DNA of 64,000 nucleotides from Dermatemys mawii. Its lineage: Eukaryota; Chordata; Testudines; Dermatemydidae. A program made the translations under genes and the position numbers. The notes under the pieces are model-generated. The model was not told the origin of the DNA. It saw only the letters and a list, made by a program, of their open reading frames with translations, and searched no databases. Below, in pieces: positions 33,982 to 46,744 of this stretch; position 1 is the first letter of the stretch, and every line of letters begins with the position of its first letter. The stretch is from positions 16,149,119-16,213,118 of the forward strand of contig ML677351.1 in assembly GCA_007922305.1 (NCBI GenBank). The letters are read 5' to 3'.

Positions 33982-36799
33982 AAGTCTATTTTATAAAATA
34001 CGTAGTATTCTCACCCAAGATGGTTGGAGAAAATGTTTTTTTTTCTCTCCACAGAAAATTGAGTTGTCAGTGGAAAATAAAAAAACTCATAACATTGCAT
34101 AGTTTAGTTCTGAAATGCTGCCATGGTTGAACTGCCTCATGTTTCTCTTCTCCTCTATAGGCCTAACTTCCTGATTAGACTACATCTCCTCTGGTACACT
34201 ATTGTTTCCTCTATTGGGGGTGCGGGGGTATACAGTGTATCATAACATTGATATGGCCAGAATGCATCATGGGAGATGTATTTAAGATAGTATGCCCAGA
34301 GCATAGAGGAAAAAGTCTGATTGTGAAGCAACTGAATGACAATTCCCATGATAAACCAGAGCTGTATTTAAAAATGTAAATATTTTGGGTTTTGGCTGAA
34401 AACCAAAACATTTGTATTCAGCTTTTTGATGAAAAACTGGTTTTCCACAGAAAGCAGAATTTTTTTTGAAAAAAAAAAAAATGCTTAAAGAAAACCCCAT
34501 TTTCCATAGGAAAATAGTTATGGTGGAAAATTTTCATCCAGTTGTAATTGTAATTTAAATACCTTTAGTCAAATAATGAATTACACATGTACTATCACAA
34601 CTCCCAAAATGTTTAGGCACTTCTTCCTCTTTACTACAAAAAGACAGCTTAGTGTGATTTTATTATGAACATACGTAAACTTTACTAAATCTGTAGTAAG
34701 TAATCAAAGTCCTAGGAGGCCAGTTCTTACTCATAGACATACTTCCACTGAAGTCCTGTGAGTAAAGGTTTAGGATTTTGCCCCTACTATAGTTTATGTA
34801 TAAAGCATTTTGAAAGGTGAGTTTGTGTGAATTACATTGAAATAATTTACAACTTGACTTTTCTGGGTGGATACCAACTTCATTCTTACTTGCATGGTGT
34901 AATCTGTTTGTTCGGGGCTGCATTTAGTCATTGATAGAAACATGCATCCTGTCATGCTGAGAGTGCTTCTTTTGTTAAATGTTGTCAATCACTAAAGAAA
35001 CATCATAAGGGAAAGTATTCCTTTGAATAGTGACAACGATGGGTGATCAATACATAGTAATAAATCTATAATAATATTTTTCTGTGTTCAAGGATTAAAT
35101 AATGAGATCTTGGTTAAAAACAAATACAAATAATGTAAGAGACAGGGTAAGGCCAAACAGGAGTATCATGAACAATGAGAATGAATAGATGAGAAATAAA
35201 GCAGAACTATGGTTTAGCACAATAACAATTATTTAAGTTCTGAATTGATTCAAGTGAGGTTTTCCATGCCTAAGGCAACATTAGCAATTATCTGATTTAA
35301 ACCTACAGTATTTGAACATGATTTAACTGACCGTGAATATAATACACAATTGAATGTACAATGGCTTTTCCTCTGAGTTATGGTGCCACAACATATGTAT
35401 ACAACAGCAATTGTCTGAGGAGATGGTTTATTATGTAGCTATAAGATACTAACGCTAGTCACTAAGCATAGGGTAAAAATCAGATAAAAGATTAAACAAA
35501 ACAACACACATACTAAAGCTGCCTAAGGTGAGAGAGCAGAATATAAAAAAGGTCTCTTCAGCAAGAAAAGATGAATATGCAGTCTTGCTTCTGCTAAGTT
35601 ATGTTATCAGACAGTGAAAAATATTGGTCTCAAAAACGAAATAGTTAATTAGCAGAAAAGACACATCCCTAGTCCTCGGCTGCGCTCTGACTATTTTGTG
35701 ATGTACGGTGAGTGGAAAGCATCCCTATACCCACTAGAGTTCAGTCCTTGAGGATCTTTCTTGCATAGGGAGATCCTTGGGTGACATAAATCCACAATAG
35801 TGGCACCTATGCCACCCTCCCATTGTTGGCCAGGTCTCTCTCTTGGCCTAGCTGTTCGATCAGCGTATTGACTCAACTGGCCATTTGGAGTAGGCAAGAA
35901 CTGCATGGGTTAGAACACAAGTCTGGTGCACAGTGGGTTCAGAATTAGGGGAGCAGAAAGGGCATCTGGGTGTCTTTCTCCTTCACTCTGCCATGTGCTC
36001 CTTGGCTGCAGCTCAGGATCTGGCTCTGTAAGTTAATTTTTAAATGACTGAATTTACCATCACTACACCTGAAAGATAGTTATTTTAGAGATTTTAATAG
36101 CCAGACCCTCAGTGTAGGCCCTGTGGACCGCTACAGCAGTGCAAAGTGGAATTAAATCTGCTTGGAAAATTGTATGCCTCAGTGGCCCTGCCTCCCTTTC
36201 CCTTCAGTACTGGACATATGTCAGGGTTGGTCTGGAAGTGGGAAGGCTCTGAGTCATAGTTTGCTGCACTCTGGTTATTCTTGTACCAGGGCTTGTGTCA
36301 CTTTAACTGTTTTGGTAAAAATCATACCCCTAATCAAAATAATTATTCTGGTAAAACTAGAGTAGACCAGACCTTAGCGTGATATGCAGAAAACACAGAC
36401 ATATGTAATTATGGTATATTGTAAATGCTTGAATTATTATTTTCATCTCAATTTTGAAGAGACTAGAATAGTGCTGAACTGACAAAAGGAGAACATGTCT
36501 TCCAGTATAGGCCTGTCCTTTAAATTTCATCCACACTTTTTTTAATGCAAGCTCCCAGTCCTCAAGGAAGGAGGATGAAGGGCAAGACTTGTTACAATTA
36601 CTTCACAGGGTTTCTCCTAAGGTGGTGGCACAGTTATCTTCACCCCTTAAACAGACCTGAGGTTGAATGCTCCATCCATCCTTGTGTTAATTTTTTAAGT
36701 TGCTCTTAGTCATTTATGAAATTCCTCTGGGACTCAGCGTTGCCAGCTCTCACAAAATTTAGTGGCTTTATTTAAAGCCCAGCTCTCAAATCAAGTTCT
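33982..36799. other. Unique sequence, no gene seen
   Basis: No coding region supported. 35690-35960 is more G+C-rich than its surroundings and may be an old repeat, but I cannot name it. Confidence 0.45.
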
Positions 36800-36824
36800 T
36801 ATCTAGTTCTTTTCTGAAACTTGA

Positions 36825-37052
36825 GTGACATAAGTTGCATCAACCCAAGCACCGGTGTGGACAGTGTTATGTTGGCAGGAAAACTTCTGCCACTGACATA
36901 GCTACTGCCTCTCAGGGAGGTGGGTTTATTATGTTGACAGGAGAACTCTGTCATGTCAGCAGCAAAAATCTTCACCAGACATGCTACAGAACTGCAGTTG
37001 CAACAGTGCAGCTGCAACACTATAGTGCTTCTAGTGTAGACTACCCCATCTT
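36825..37052. mobile_element. Harbinger- or hAT-type MITE, copy 1
   Basis: Non-coding, with internal symmetry: GTGTGGACAGTGTTATGTTG at the left, TATAGTGCTTCTAGTGTAGA at the right, and CTGCCTCTCAGGGAGGTGGG in the middle. The related copy at 51.7 kb shares the pattern. End repeats are imperfect and no target duplication is certain. Confidence 0.5.
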
Positions 37053-37204
37053 AGAATTTTCAGGACAATTCAGAAAGCTCACTTAAAAATGAAGGTTCTT
37101 AAAGTACCTTTTAACATATAAAAGATGACAGGCTAATATGTTTTCTATTCACTTTTTACATTGAATGTGCTTTCATAAGCTGAGAACTTGAAATTAATTA
37201 ATTG

Positions 37205-37240
37205 ATTGAATAAATAAATAAATAAATAAATAATAAAAAA
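37205..37240. repeat. (AAAT)n microsatellite
   Basis: Seven or more AAAT units followed by a short A run. Confidence 0.9.
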
Positions 37241-38700
37241 GCCAGCAGAATCCTCTCCTGTAAGTTATTCTAGAAGGGGAATAATTTTTTCAGACATTTG
37301 TGGTGTTTCTACATCTCAGATCTTCCCCAACCTCTTAGTATTTCCTGTATTTCTATTTTCACTTCATTATCTTACAATTTTTCTGTCACTTGTGTTTTTT
37401 TTTGCCATTATTTTTTTGTTCTGTCCATTATTGATTTTATTTCTCTCTGTTCTCTGCCTCTTTATTCATTTAACACCCTTTTTTCTTCTTTATACTGTTT
37501 TAATTTCTCTTCCCAACCCCCTCTAGTTTCTTCCCTCTCCATTTTTCATTTATTTTCTCTTTCCTGCTAGCAGGCAGATGGGCGACTGGCTGCTTGGCAC
37601 TGGAAATGTTATGGGAAGACTTAGTTTCCATCCCACTATGAGAACAGCCTGTTCCTGTGATATTTCTTCACAAATAGAATGAAAACACTTTTCTCTGCTG
37701 GATAGAATGGAACACCAAATGGTGGTTTTCTGTTCCATCTTCATGACACTCTGCAGAATCCTAGATGATGTTCAAGATATGCTTCTAATCAGAAGTGTTC
37801 ACCCACATCTATTGGCAGCACAGGAATGAGTTCTTAGTTCTGTCACAAATCCACAGTTCTCACTAAATAGTGTATATCTACTCTATTTAGCACTGTTCGT
37901 GTTTCATAGGGCCATGAAAAAAACGTGGGAGAATGATAATTTGGCAAGTGCTCCTCAAATGTAGCTGAACAGTTTTCAAAGCTTTAAAGAGTCTTTCTTG
38001 GGACCAAACAATATTTCATTTTATGCTGTAGAAGTGGAATAATATCTACACTACATATGAAAGGTTGATGCAGTTTGTCTCAGCTGTGCTGCTTTATTCT
38101 GAGCAGATGAGCAAAAGATCCATGCTATGGATATGCACAGATGTACTTAAAATACGCCATTAATTCTCTCCACCCTAGTTTTGTTAGTAAGAATGATGCT
38201 TGTGTCTCTTTTTGGTGTCACTCAGCCTATGGCTTCCCCCTCTTCTTTTTCTTTTCCTCTCTATTCCAAAATATTTTTCCATTCTGAAATATTTTTTACA
38301 GAAATATGTAAAAATTCTGATCCATGAGGTACCAGTATTTGGCCTGTACCTCGGAGGAAGAGGATTGCTTTGCTGGCAGCAACTGGTTTATGAACATCCT
38401 TTCAATGTTCCATGTCTATATTCTCTGAAAATAAAGTTTCAGTTCTGTCATTAAATTATAGATAAAGCAATTTTGCTAAATATCCTTTCTAATAACACCC
38501 TCCCCCCTACTCACCTCCTGAAAGCAACACCCTACTGATTCCAGTTTCCATAGGCATCTTAAGTCTTCTGCTAGAGTTACAGCATCAGAATCTGCTTTGC
38601 CTGCAAATGATTTTGCTTGATTTACCCAATACATAAACATTTAAATAGGTAGAGGTAAGTGAGTTAATGATAGGAGTCTGGTGGGCATAAGTAAGTTAAA

Positions 38701-38770
38701 ATCAACCTTCAGGGGACTTGACTAGATGGCCTCTCAAGGAACCTTCCAGTCCTATACTTGTATGCTTCAT
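38701..38770 (+). mobile_element. CR1 LINE 3' UTR fragment
   Basis: GGGGACTTGACTAGATGGCC then AACCTTCCAGTCCTATACTT and a short tail, the usual CR1 3' end wording. Very short. Confidence 0.6.
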
Positions 38771-41298
38771 TTTCCCTTTATCATGCAAGGATCACTGTCT
38801 TTTGTTTCAGGCAGGGTTTGAAAAGAGGAGGAACAGAGTTCCTCTTGTTAAAATATTAAAATAACTTGATTAGTTTAATAGCTGTGGTGAAAGAAGAGTG
38901 AAAAAGGATATGTTACCTTTTTATATCTTGACTATTAAGGTCCTCATTTCAGGAGCAACTTTGTCATACAAGCAAATTTGAACAGTTTAGATTGACAGCA
39001 TTTAGTGCTTGAGTGCACAGATAGATGATGCTTAGATGAGTCAAAACATCAACTCCTTGCTTCCATCTACCCTCGAAAATTAACTTGGGCAGACTTAGAT
39101 GAATACATGAGCCGTAACGCTAGGTGCTTGACATCTAACACCAAAGATATTTCATTCTTATCTTTTGCAAACTATCTTTGAAATCTTCAAAGCTGCCTAA
39201 AAGACTTGGACATCCTATTCCCGTTAATTTTAACGGAAATCAAGTCTTCAAACCCCTTAGGCATCTTTGGAAATCTTTATTTAATTTTACATTTTCTTCA
39301 GAAGAAAGGAGATTTTTTTTTTTTTTGCCTGTCTGGTTTTAAAAATTCTGCAGTCCTTGTTCAGTCAAAGCTTCTTTTGAAGTTCTGACCCTGCAGGATC
39401 TATATGCTTGTGAATATGTTTTAATATAATATATATTTTACAGGAAACAGTCTTGCTTGTTTCGTTTCTAGTAAATAATATTTTTTGAAGACTTTCTTTT
39501 GGATGCCACCTTTACTCTGATACTGAGAGCTACTTACAATGACAAATTTTTGTCTGATATTTATCTGTGAACATCAACATACATTTTTAATGTAATCTGT
39601 AATAGATTTCTGTTGCTTTTGTTTTTATAGTTTGTCAAATTTTATACCCTGATTTTTCTTTCTAGTTTATATCCACAAATAAAGAATGTCATATGGCTAA
39701 TATCTGAAAAAAAAGTAGTTTTATTGTCTATTTCATATATGGATCAGATATCTTGGATGTATGGGTTTGGGTTTTCTGAAATCTTGCATTTGATGTTGGA
39801 ACTTTTATATATCATCCTACTTAATTTTATATTAGAAATGGAAGATCTTAGAGCTTGGAACATCAGATTTATTTTGGCAGATTCTGTTCTACATAATATG
39901 CTCTCCTACATTTTTCCTTTTCTTAAATTTCCATTTTAAACCCTTTCACTGGCCAATGCAGTGGAGAAGCAGAAGAGTGGCAATTTTCCATATGAATGAT
40001 CCAGATTGAGGAATGATGACCTTGAGAGTCTCATTTTCTTATCCAAAGGAGACTCTGTGCATTGTGGAGATGACGATGTTCTGTTTGTATGCAAGGATGC
40101 CAGCCATGTTCATTTCCAAAGCCTCACAGGCCTCAGAGAATGCTCTTGGTGAATAAACAAAACAAGTAAACAATGAAACAATTAAAACGTATTCAGTTTA
40201 TATTTGCCAGATTAAAATAAAAAAAAAATATTTTCAAGTCCCCAATCCTGCAAACACTTAGGCCCATTTTTAACCTCATTCATATGAGTAGTTCCACTGA
40301 CTGCAATGATATTTCTTCCATATGTAATATTAAATAATTGCATCAGAATTTGAAAAATCAGGCTCTGATTTTTTCTTAAAATGAAATATGGTTACCTCTC
40401 ATAGGGCTGATGTGAGGCTGAATCCCACTCTTAAATTGTAAAGTCTAAAGTCAGTATTTGTTTAACTTCAGTATTCAGTAATTTAAAATATTGAGGAGTC
40501 TGGTAACAGGATAGTTTTCATATTTGTGTTGCTGGTCTGAATCAGTTTCAAGATGGTAGTGAGCAAAAATCTGTGTCACCTAAGGGCCATTTACTGGCCT
40601 GGGTATATTTCCTAGTGGAGGGGGGAGCTGCATTGTAAAAAACCTTGTCAGGTTGCTTTCGAGCTAAGAGCCCTTCATTTTAAACTGGAAGCGCTGGTGC
40701 TGTGTGTTTTTGGGGAGATGTATTTTAGCAGTAAGATTTAATTTCCATTCAGTCTACATGACATACGATTTGTTGACTGTCAGGCCTATTTATTCTTTTC
40801 CGGTTTTTTGTCCACTCAAAGGTATTTCAGTGCCTAACTCCCACAGTTAGGTGCTGAAATATCTTTGAGGATCTGGGCCTGTGTGATAGTATTGACACCG
40901 TTTTGTATGTGTGGGTGGGTGTTAAGATTGGGTGGAATATTTTGTGTCTAATGACCCCATAGATTTTATACATATTTTTCTGTTAGAAGGTAATGTACAG
41001 TAAAGCCACCTAAAGCTTGGTACAGGTACTTCTAATGAAGCTGAAATTAATTCATTAATTGAATAAATGTCCTGTGCTAGAACTTTTAGGACTAGCAGAA
41101 ATAATTTTCAAAGGCGAGACTTTAACTGTGAAACTTACTACCTATGGCATTCAGCTAGGGACCACATTTCAGAGATTGGTAGAATGTTGATGCTTGCCTC
41201 TCAGAGAACACTACAAACTAAAAGAGCAATTTTTTGGCTCTGTGTGCATGTAATTCATTCTTTCAAATGTGCCATTCTGAAGTGGATGCATGATACTG
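38771..41298. other. Mostly unique sequence, one palindromic repeat
   Basis: No gene supported. A degenerate repeat lies at 40238-40370 and a near-perfect hairpin at 40815-40869 (listed separately). Confidence 0.5.
40815..40869. repeat. Near-perfect inverted repeat, 25-bp arms
   Basis: Arm 40815-40839 (CTCAAAGGTATTTCAGTGCC then TAACT) pairs with 40845-40869 across a five-base loop, with three transition mismatches that would still pair as G-U in RNA. Belongs to the style of palindromic MITEs with the words TAGGTGC and ATCTGGGCC. Confidence 0.75.
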
Positions 41299-41815
41299 CA
41301 GCACTGATTCTCAACCTTTCCAGACTACTGTACCCCTTTCAGGAGTCTGATTTTGTCTTGAGTATCCAAGTTTCACCTCACTTAAAAACTACTTGCTTAC
41401 AAAATCAGACATAAAAATACAAACATGCCACAGTGTTTCTCAACTATTACTGAAAAATTACTTTTTAATTTTTTACTATATAGTTATAAAATAAATTAGT
41501 TATAAATACTGTACTTACATTTCAGTGTGGTACTTGAGGCTGTTTTTCACTTGTGAGCTTTGTCTGAAGCCCAAGAACCAGGCAATGGGGCTGAAGCATA
41601 TAACTTAGCTTTGTGCAGCCCCTTAGGCATGAAACTCCAGGCAGTTGCCCAGCTTGCCAACCCTCATGCCATCCCTGGACATGTGACCCCCGTAAACCTA
41701 ACCCATGACCCCCCTTGGTGTCTGCAACCCTCAGGTTGAGAAACACTGAGCTAGATCTAGAAGACCTCTGAGTACCTCCAGGGGTACACATACCCTTATT
41801 TGAGAACTATTATAC
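41299..41815. mobile_element. Two interleaved hAT-like MITEs
   Basis: The outer element starts near 41302 (CACTGATTCTCAACC) and ends near 41812 (TTTGAGAACTATTAT). Inside it, CAGTGTTTCTCAA at 41431 and TTGAGAAACACTG ending at 41748 form a perfect 13-bp inverted repeat. Both termini are of the CAGTGGTTCTCAA hAT type. Non-coding. Confidence 0.65.
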
Positions 41816-42070
41816 TATAGTATAATATACATAAATACTAAATAGCCTTGACTTTGGGGAATTAATGTCTTCCAGGCACAGACTGCAAAACGACTAGTGA
41901 TCCTTTGCCCACTGGTGACATTAGAGCGAGATACTCCACACAGTAGATTATTCAGACCTACACAAATATGGCTCCAATCATACTAAGACATATGGTTAAC
42001 TATACAATGTGAGTAGTTCCATGAATCCAATGCGACTACTCTGGTGTGTCAGATAACAGGCCTAAATGGT

Positions 42071-42190
42071 GGACAAAATAATGAGAAGCTTGGCTTTTCC
42101 GCCAATATATTCCGCAAAATAATGAGAAGATTTTGAGAGGATTGCGCAATATATTCCGCAAAATAATGAGAAGATTGGCTTTTCCGCCTA
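42071..42190. repeat. 44-bp tandem duplication
   Basis: CAATATATTCCGCAAAATAA with its following AATGAGAAGAT occurs at 42103 and 42147, 44 bp apart. A partial third copy (AAAATAATGAGAAGCTTGGC) lies at 42076. The flanking word TTGGCTTTTCCGCC is repeated as well. Confidence 0.85.
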
Positions 42191-42474
42191 TCATTCCCTT
42201 TTTATTATAGAATAGATGAAAGCTATGCACTGTGCTTCACCCTCATGACTCCCATCTCCATGGTCTCTGAGGATCCTGGAGTTTCTTCATCCTAATCCTG
42301 AAGGCTGTCCTGGCAGACTAAGACAGAGAGAAGGATCCAGATGACATCACCATCCCTACCAGCTCCAGCTGAATCCCAAACACCACTGGACTTTAATAAC
42401 AGCAACTCTAGTCATATCAACTAACTTCTTTTCTTTTCCCTAAAAAGACAGTTATTATAATCTTTTATGCCATT

Positions 42475-42774
42475 TAAGGGTAAGTCTACACTACCTACCG
42501 GATCAGCGGGTATTGATCGATCTATTAGGGACTGATTTATCATGTCTAGTGTAGATATGAAAAATCGATCCCCAAGCGCTCTCCCTGTCAACTCCGGAAC
42601 TCCACTGCCATGAGAGGCGGAAGCGTAGTCAACGGGGGAGCAACAGCGCTCGACTTGCTGCTGTGAGGATGCCCAGGTAAGTCGACCTAAGATACGTTGT
42701 CTTCAGCTCGCTATTCGTGTATCTGAGGTTGTATATCTTAGGTTGCCCCCCCTCCCAGTGTAGACATGGCATAA
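42475..42774. mobile_element. Harbinger MITE with TAA target duplication
   Basis: 294 bp (42478-42771) flanked by TAA on both sides. Ends are inverted: left GGGTAAGTCTACACT, right (reverse complement) TGCCATGTCTACACT, sharing GTCTACACT. No coding capacity. Internally it is rich in CGAT, CGCTC and GTCGAC words, unlike the A+T-rich surroundings. Confidence 0.75.
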
Positions 42775-43231
42775 GAGACTATCAGACAAAGGATTTTTTT
42801 CCTTCTAGAGCTCTATCCAGTTATAGGGGAAGGGAACTAAAAATGATAAAATGAGAACCTTATTTAATACATTTCATTTCAAATATTTTTACTCTTTTTC
42901 TTTCTTTTCTCCACCTGTAATAAAAAGTTGAGGATTTTTAATGGCATAATTGCCATGGTACTAAAAAGCCTGATGTGTCTGTATGCCAAATTATGATCTT
43001 GTTTAACACTGCTTTAATGTTGGACAGTGACTGGCTTATGTCAACACCTTTGACTCATTTATTCTATCTAAATTAATACAACAGCTCTTACCTGGCAGCA
43101 GTTATTGTAGTCTCTGCAGAGAGCAAGTACACATCATGTCTGATGTGCTCTAATCCCTGAGCTATGGGATATTCCATTGTGGAGCTCCTTCAATCTCTCT
43201 GGTGAAGCTCTGCCCCTGTAGATAAATAACA

Positions 43232-43296
43232 AGCAGTGGGATTGGACCTAGAGTCTCCTGCCTCCCAGGTGGATGCCCTAATCACTGGACTACACT
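43232..43296 (-). repeat. tRNA-like SINE fragment
   Basis: On -: AGTCCAGTGATTAGGGCATC (A-box-like), CTAGGTCCAATCCC (B-box-like). Similar in layout to the fragment at 15.9 kb. Confidence 0.45.
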
Positions 43297-43639
43297 GTTA
43301 TTGTCACTCTTTCTCTCGCAGGCTCCATGGGTAGGTATCACAGTGTGCAACTCACCATTGTCTGGTACACACTGTCTTTTGGGAAATTCGAGCAAGGCAG
43401 GCTGATGCAAAAACGAGTCATGAAGAGATGACTGGGAGCAAGGGGTCAAGTTTTCATCATGCAATTTTCTGTATCCCATCATGCATCCATACGCCATAAT
43501 TTTCATGCCTCTTTTACAAAATTGCAGAATCTCATATGGCAATTGTACCTGTCCGCCATCTCTGACAAGCATTGAGCCTGCACAGCTCTGCACTGTTGTC
43601 ACGAGTGTTGTGAACACAGAATGATTGGTTCTCTAGTAT

Positions 43640-44700
43640 TTGCATACCAGCAAGAAGAACCGCAGCAGTTTGGGCACCATATAACTTTGTGGAAGCAAGA
43701 TTTCTGTGGGACATTACCAACGACAATCTTGAATCGATTTTTGCTTTCACAGAGCAGCTGTAGACAGGGGAGCGCTGCTTCTGGACCAGAGAAACAAGCA
43801 CTGGCTGGAGGGATCCCATTGTAATACAGTCTTGGGATCATGACCAGTGGCCGCAGAATTTTTGAATGCAAAAGACCCCATTCCTGGATCTGTGTGCTGA
43901 GCTTGCCCCAGCCCTCCCACTCAGGACACCAGAATGAGAGCTTCTGTGACAGTGGAGAAGTTAGTCGCAATCACATCGCGGAAGCTTGTAATGCCAGATT
44001 GCAATGTTGGATTTCCGGAGTGGAAAATCATTTTGGAGTTGGAAAATCCACACTGGAAGCTAATGTCATACAAGTGTGCAGGGCCACTCATCATCAGCTA
44101 CAAAGGACTTTGATTTTTGGTGATGTGCAGCACAGAATGGATGTATTTGCAGCAATGTGGTTCCCAGTTGTGGTGGAGCAACTGATGGCATACATATTCT
44201 TATTTTGGCACCAGCCCACCTTATCATAGAGTACATCAATCGAAAGAGTTGCATTTTTGTGGGTATACAAACAACAGTGGATCACCGAGGATACTTCACC
44301 ATCATCAGTACTGGCTGGTCAGAGAGTCCATGATGCTCACATCTTCAAGTATCCAGGACTGTTCAGAAGGCTGCTAGCTGGAACATTCTTTCCTAACCAG
44401 TGAATTACAACTGGTGATGTTGAAATGCCAATAGTGAACCTGGGATATCCAGCCTACCCTTTGCTGTCCTTGCTTATGGAGCTGTACACTGGCTGCCTCC
44501 ATGGCACCAAGGAAAGATTCAGCTCAGCTGAATGTGCTTTTGGTAGATTGAAGGGACATTGGTGTCATTTACCCACAAGACTGAAATCTCGGTGAGTAAA
44601 CATCCCAATGGTGATAGTTACCTGTTGTGTGCTGCCTAATATGTGTGAGGCAAAGGGAGAAGGGGGAGTTACCACTAGGGTGCAGAGTTTGAACAGCCAG
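43640..44700 (+). pseudogene. Ancient Harbinger transposase pseudogene
   Basis: A decayed relative of the 16-kb transposase. Frames changing along the segment give HFGVGKSTLEANVIQVCRA (44029-44085), matching QFGVGKSTVGVVLMQVCRA of the young copy; then, over 44150-44600, counterparts of the DDE domain (wording for PVVVEQLMAYI, RGYFTII, GDVEMPIVNLGYPAYPLLSL and ECAFGRLKGHW in shifting frames). Conserved positions are altered: the second catalytic Asp appears as Tyr (GYPAYP) and the region around the first Asp has lost its DG. Many stops and frameshifts. Confidence 0.85.
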
Positions 44701-45779
44701 ACACAAGGGCTATTAGATGAGCTCAGCACAGAGCCAGGCAGCTGAGGAAGTTCTTGAAAGATCACTTCCTCAGTAATGCGAAGTGGTGGGCTGTGCACTG
44801 CCTGGTCCTGATCTCTTGGGAACTGTAAGGAATGGTGTGGGTGCTTATTGTACATGTCTGAATATAACACTGTCTGCTCCTGCACCTATTCATTTTGCGG
44901 TTCTTGCTGTACATGTATAATTATTACACAGTGTTTGTCACTGATCCTACAAATTCTGTCATCTTGTACTACAATAAGTAGTGGATGTTGTCATTAGCAC
45001 TAGGCGTTCTGCAGCATATGTTGTGAAGTATTAAAGAGTAATTAATTTCCAAAAGTACATATTTTATTGTGTACTAAAACCAGTGGGGGGAAAATATGTG
45101 CAATTAAAAAACAAATACAGTAAAAAACAACTGAAATAAATTAATGGAACAGAACTCAGCAAGGGGAAAGAACATTTACATCCATTTCAGTCCATTTTGG
45201 CTATACATACGCCAAGCAGGTCAGTGTATGTGCAACTGAGATTGTCCTTACTGTCCCCTGGCATGAAGTGGTAAAGCTAGGGATGCAGTCTCTGATGCCG
45301 TGTTGAATGTTGGTGGTTGTAGGGAGGTGCTAAAATGGAGTTCTCCACTGACTGGAGGGAGAAATAAGGCAGCCATCCCCAGAGACTTTTGGGACAGGAC
45401 TGCATTGTACCTCCATGGAAGCTTTATCAAGGTCTCTGAGAAGGTTTCAAGGGACTTCCAGGTGCACATAAAGAAATTTCTTCACATACCCCCTAACCTC
45501 ACCCCACCCTACAGGGCAATGAAAAGCAGATAACTACCTCTGTTTGTTATAGCACTATGTCATCCACTATGAGTGAATACATGAAAAATCTCTACCTGTG
45601 TGGCTGTTAAGCTGGGGTCAGGCACCATCTGTTTATTTAAACATCAAAATGGAAAATGCATTCACACACTTTACCAAGGTTCCTTCCCATGCATCAGGAT
45701 CACCCTTTCTTGGCTACTGGGACTAACTAGATTATGGTGGAGTGATGAATAGATCCTGGCTTGTGCCGTAGCTGGGCCC
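44701..45779. other. Interior of the ancient Harbinger copy, no gene seen
   Basis: Lies between the two decayed genes, in the place of the intergenic and intron region of the 16-kb element. A 73-codon - frame (45248-45469) has no recognised domain. Confidence 0.45.
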
Positions 45780-46165
45780 CTTGATTGCATGTCCTCCATC
45801 CTCCTCAACCTCCTCCATCCTCCTTGTTCAGGGCATGGATCTATGTCTCAGGCTCCTTGGAGGTATTCATGGTGGAATGGGGGGTGATTGTGAGATATCC
45901 ACCAAGTATGGCCTGCAGCTCATTGTGAAAATAGTGGATCTCTGGCTAGGCACCGGATTGACTATTGGCCTCCCTGGCCTTCTGATAGGCTTGTCACAGT
46001 TCCTTAGCTTTCAGTGGGCACTGCTGATTCCTGTCTTACCCCTTCTCTTGCATCCTGCAGGAATCTGCTTGTAGAGTTCATGTTTCTATGATTGCTCTGT
46101 AGCTGTGCCTGTACAGCCTCTTCTCCCCACAGGCACACGAGCTCCAATACCTACTGCCTACTCCA
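45780..46165 (-). pseudogene. Ancient Harbinger Myb/SANT-like pseudogene
   Basis: On the - strand this tracks exon 1 of the Myb-like gene at 19.2-19.9 kb. Shared + strand wording includes CCACCAAGTAT/GCAGCTC (45900-45925), GCCTTCTGATAGGCTTG for the QCRxKxKEL region, and ACAGCCTCTTCTCCCCA (46110-46127) for the WGEEAV block. Stops and indels throughout. The gene order and orientation match the young copy, so 43.6-46.2 kb is one old element. Confidence 0.75.
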
Positions 46166-46535
46166 GGCAGGAGCATGTCTGGAGTGTGTAGCTGGCATGG
46201 TCAGCTAGGCGTATGCACACAACAATCGAGAGTTTGTGTGGCTGGGCAATTAGCAAAAAAGGCATTTAAAAAATATGCAGGGATTCTAAGGGGTGTGGCT
46301 TCCAGTCTGAGTGACCCCATGGATAGTGGCATTCACAATTTACCAGAGTTTTCAGTGTTGGGCATTGTGGGACAGCTGCTGGAGGATTATTGGGGTAAAC
46401 CATAGGCCATGCTGTGTATACATTCACACTGCGCTGACCTTAGTACATCAACTGTGGCCCAACACTATTCTGGGAGGTGGTGTTATTGCATGGCCGTAAT
46501 GGGTCACTTACATTGGCAGAAGGCCTATTTGAGCA

Positions 46536-46664
46536 GGGGCACTGGAACAATCTGTATTCCATGCGTGGTGAGAGCCATCAAAGCAAACCCTGTATATAAT
46601 GAAACCCACTTCAAGCCAGGGGGTGCTGACACACCACCCCCACTCCTAGTTCTAGCACCTATGA
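46536..46664 (+). repeat. Unclassified interspersed repeat, copy 2
   Basis: Same repeat as 26271-26406: GGGGCACTGGAACAATCTGT, GTGAGAGCCATCAAAGC, CTTCAAGCCAGGGGGTGCTG, CTAGTTCTAGCACCTATG. It interrupts the right flank of the ancient Harbinger. Confidence 0.7.
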
Positions 46665-46744
46665 ATTTGAGTGTAGACACATGGAGAAATAGGCTGATGC
46701 AAGGTGGCTTCTGATGACCCAATTTGTGGTGTAGAAAAGGCCTT

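Noticed and set aside
42071..42190. CRISPR-like spaced repeats
   Set aside because: Only two to three units, directly adjacent without unique spacers, in a vertebrate genome.
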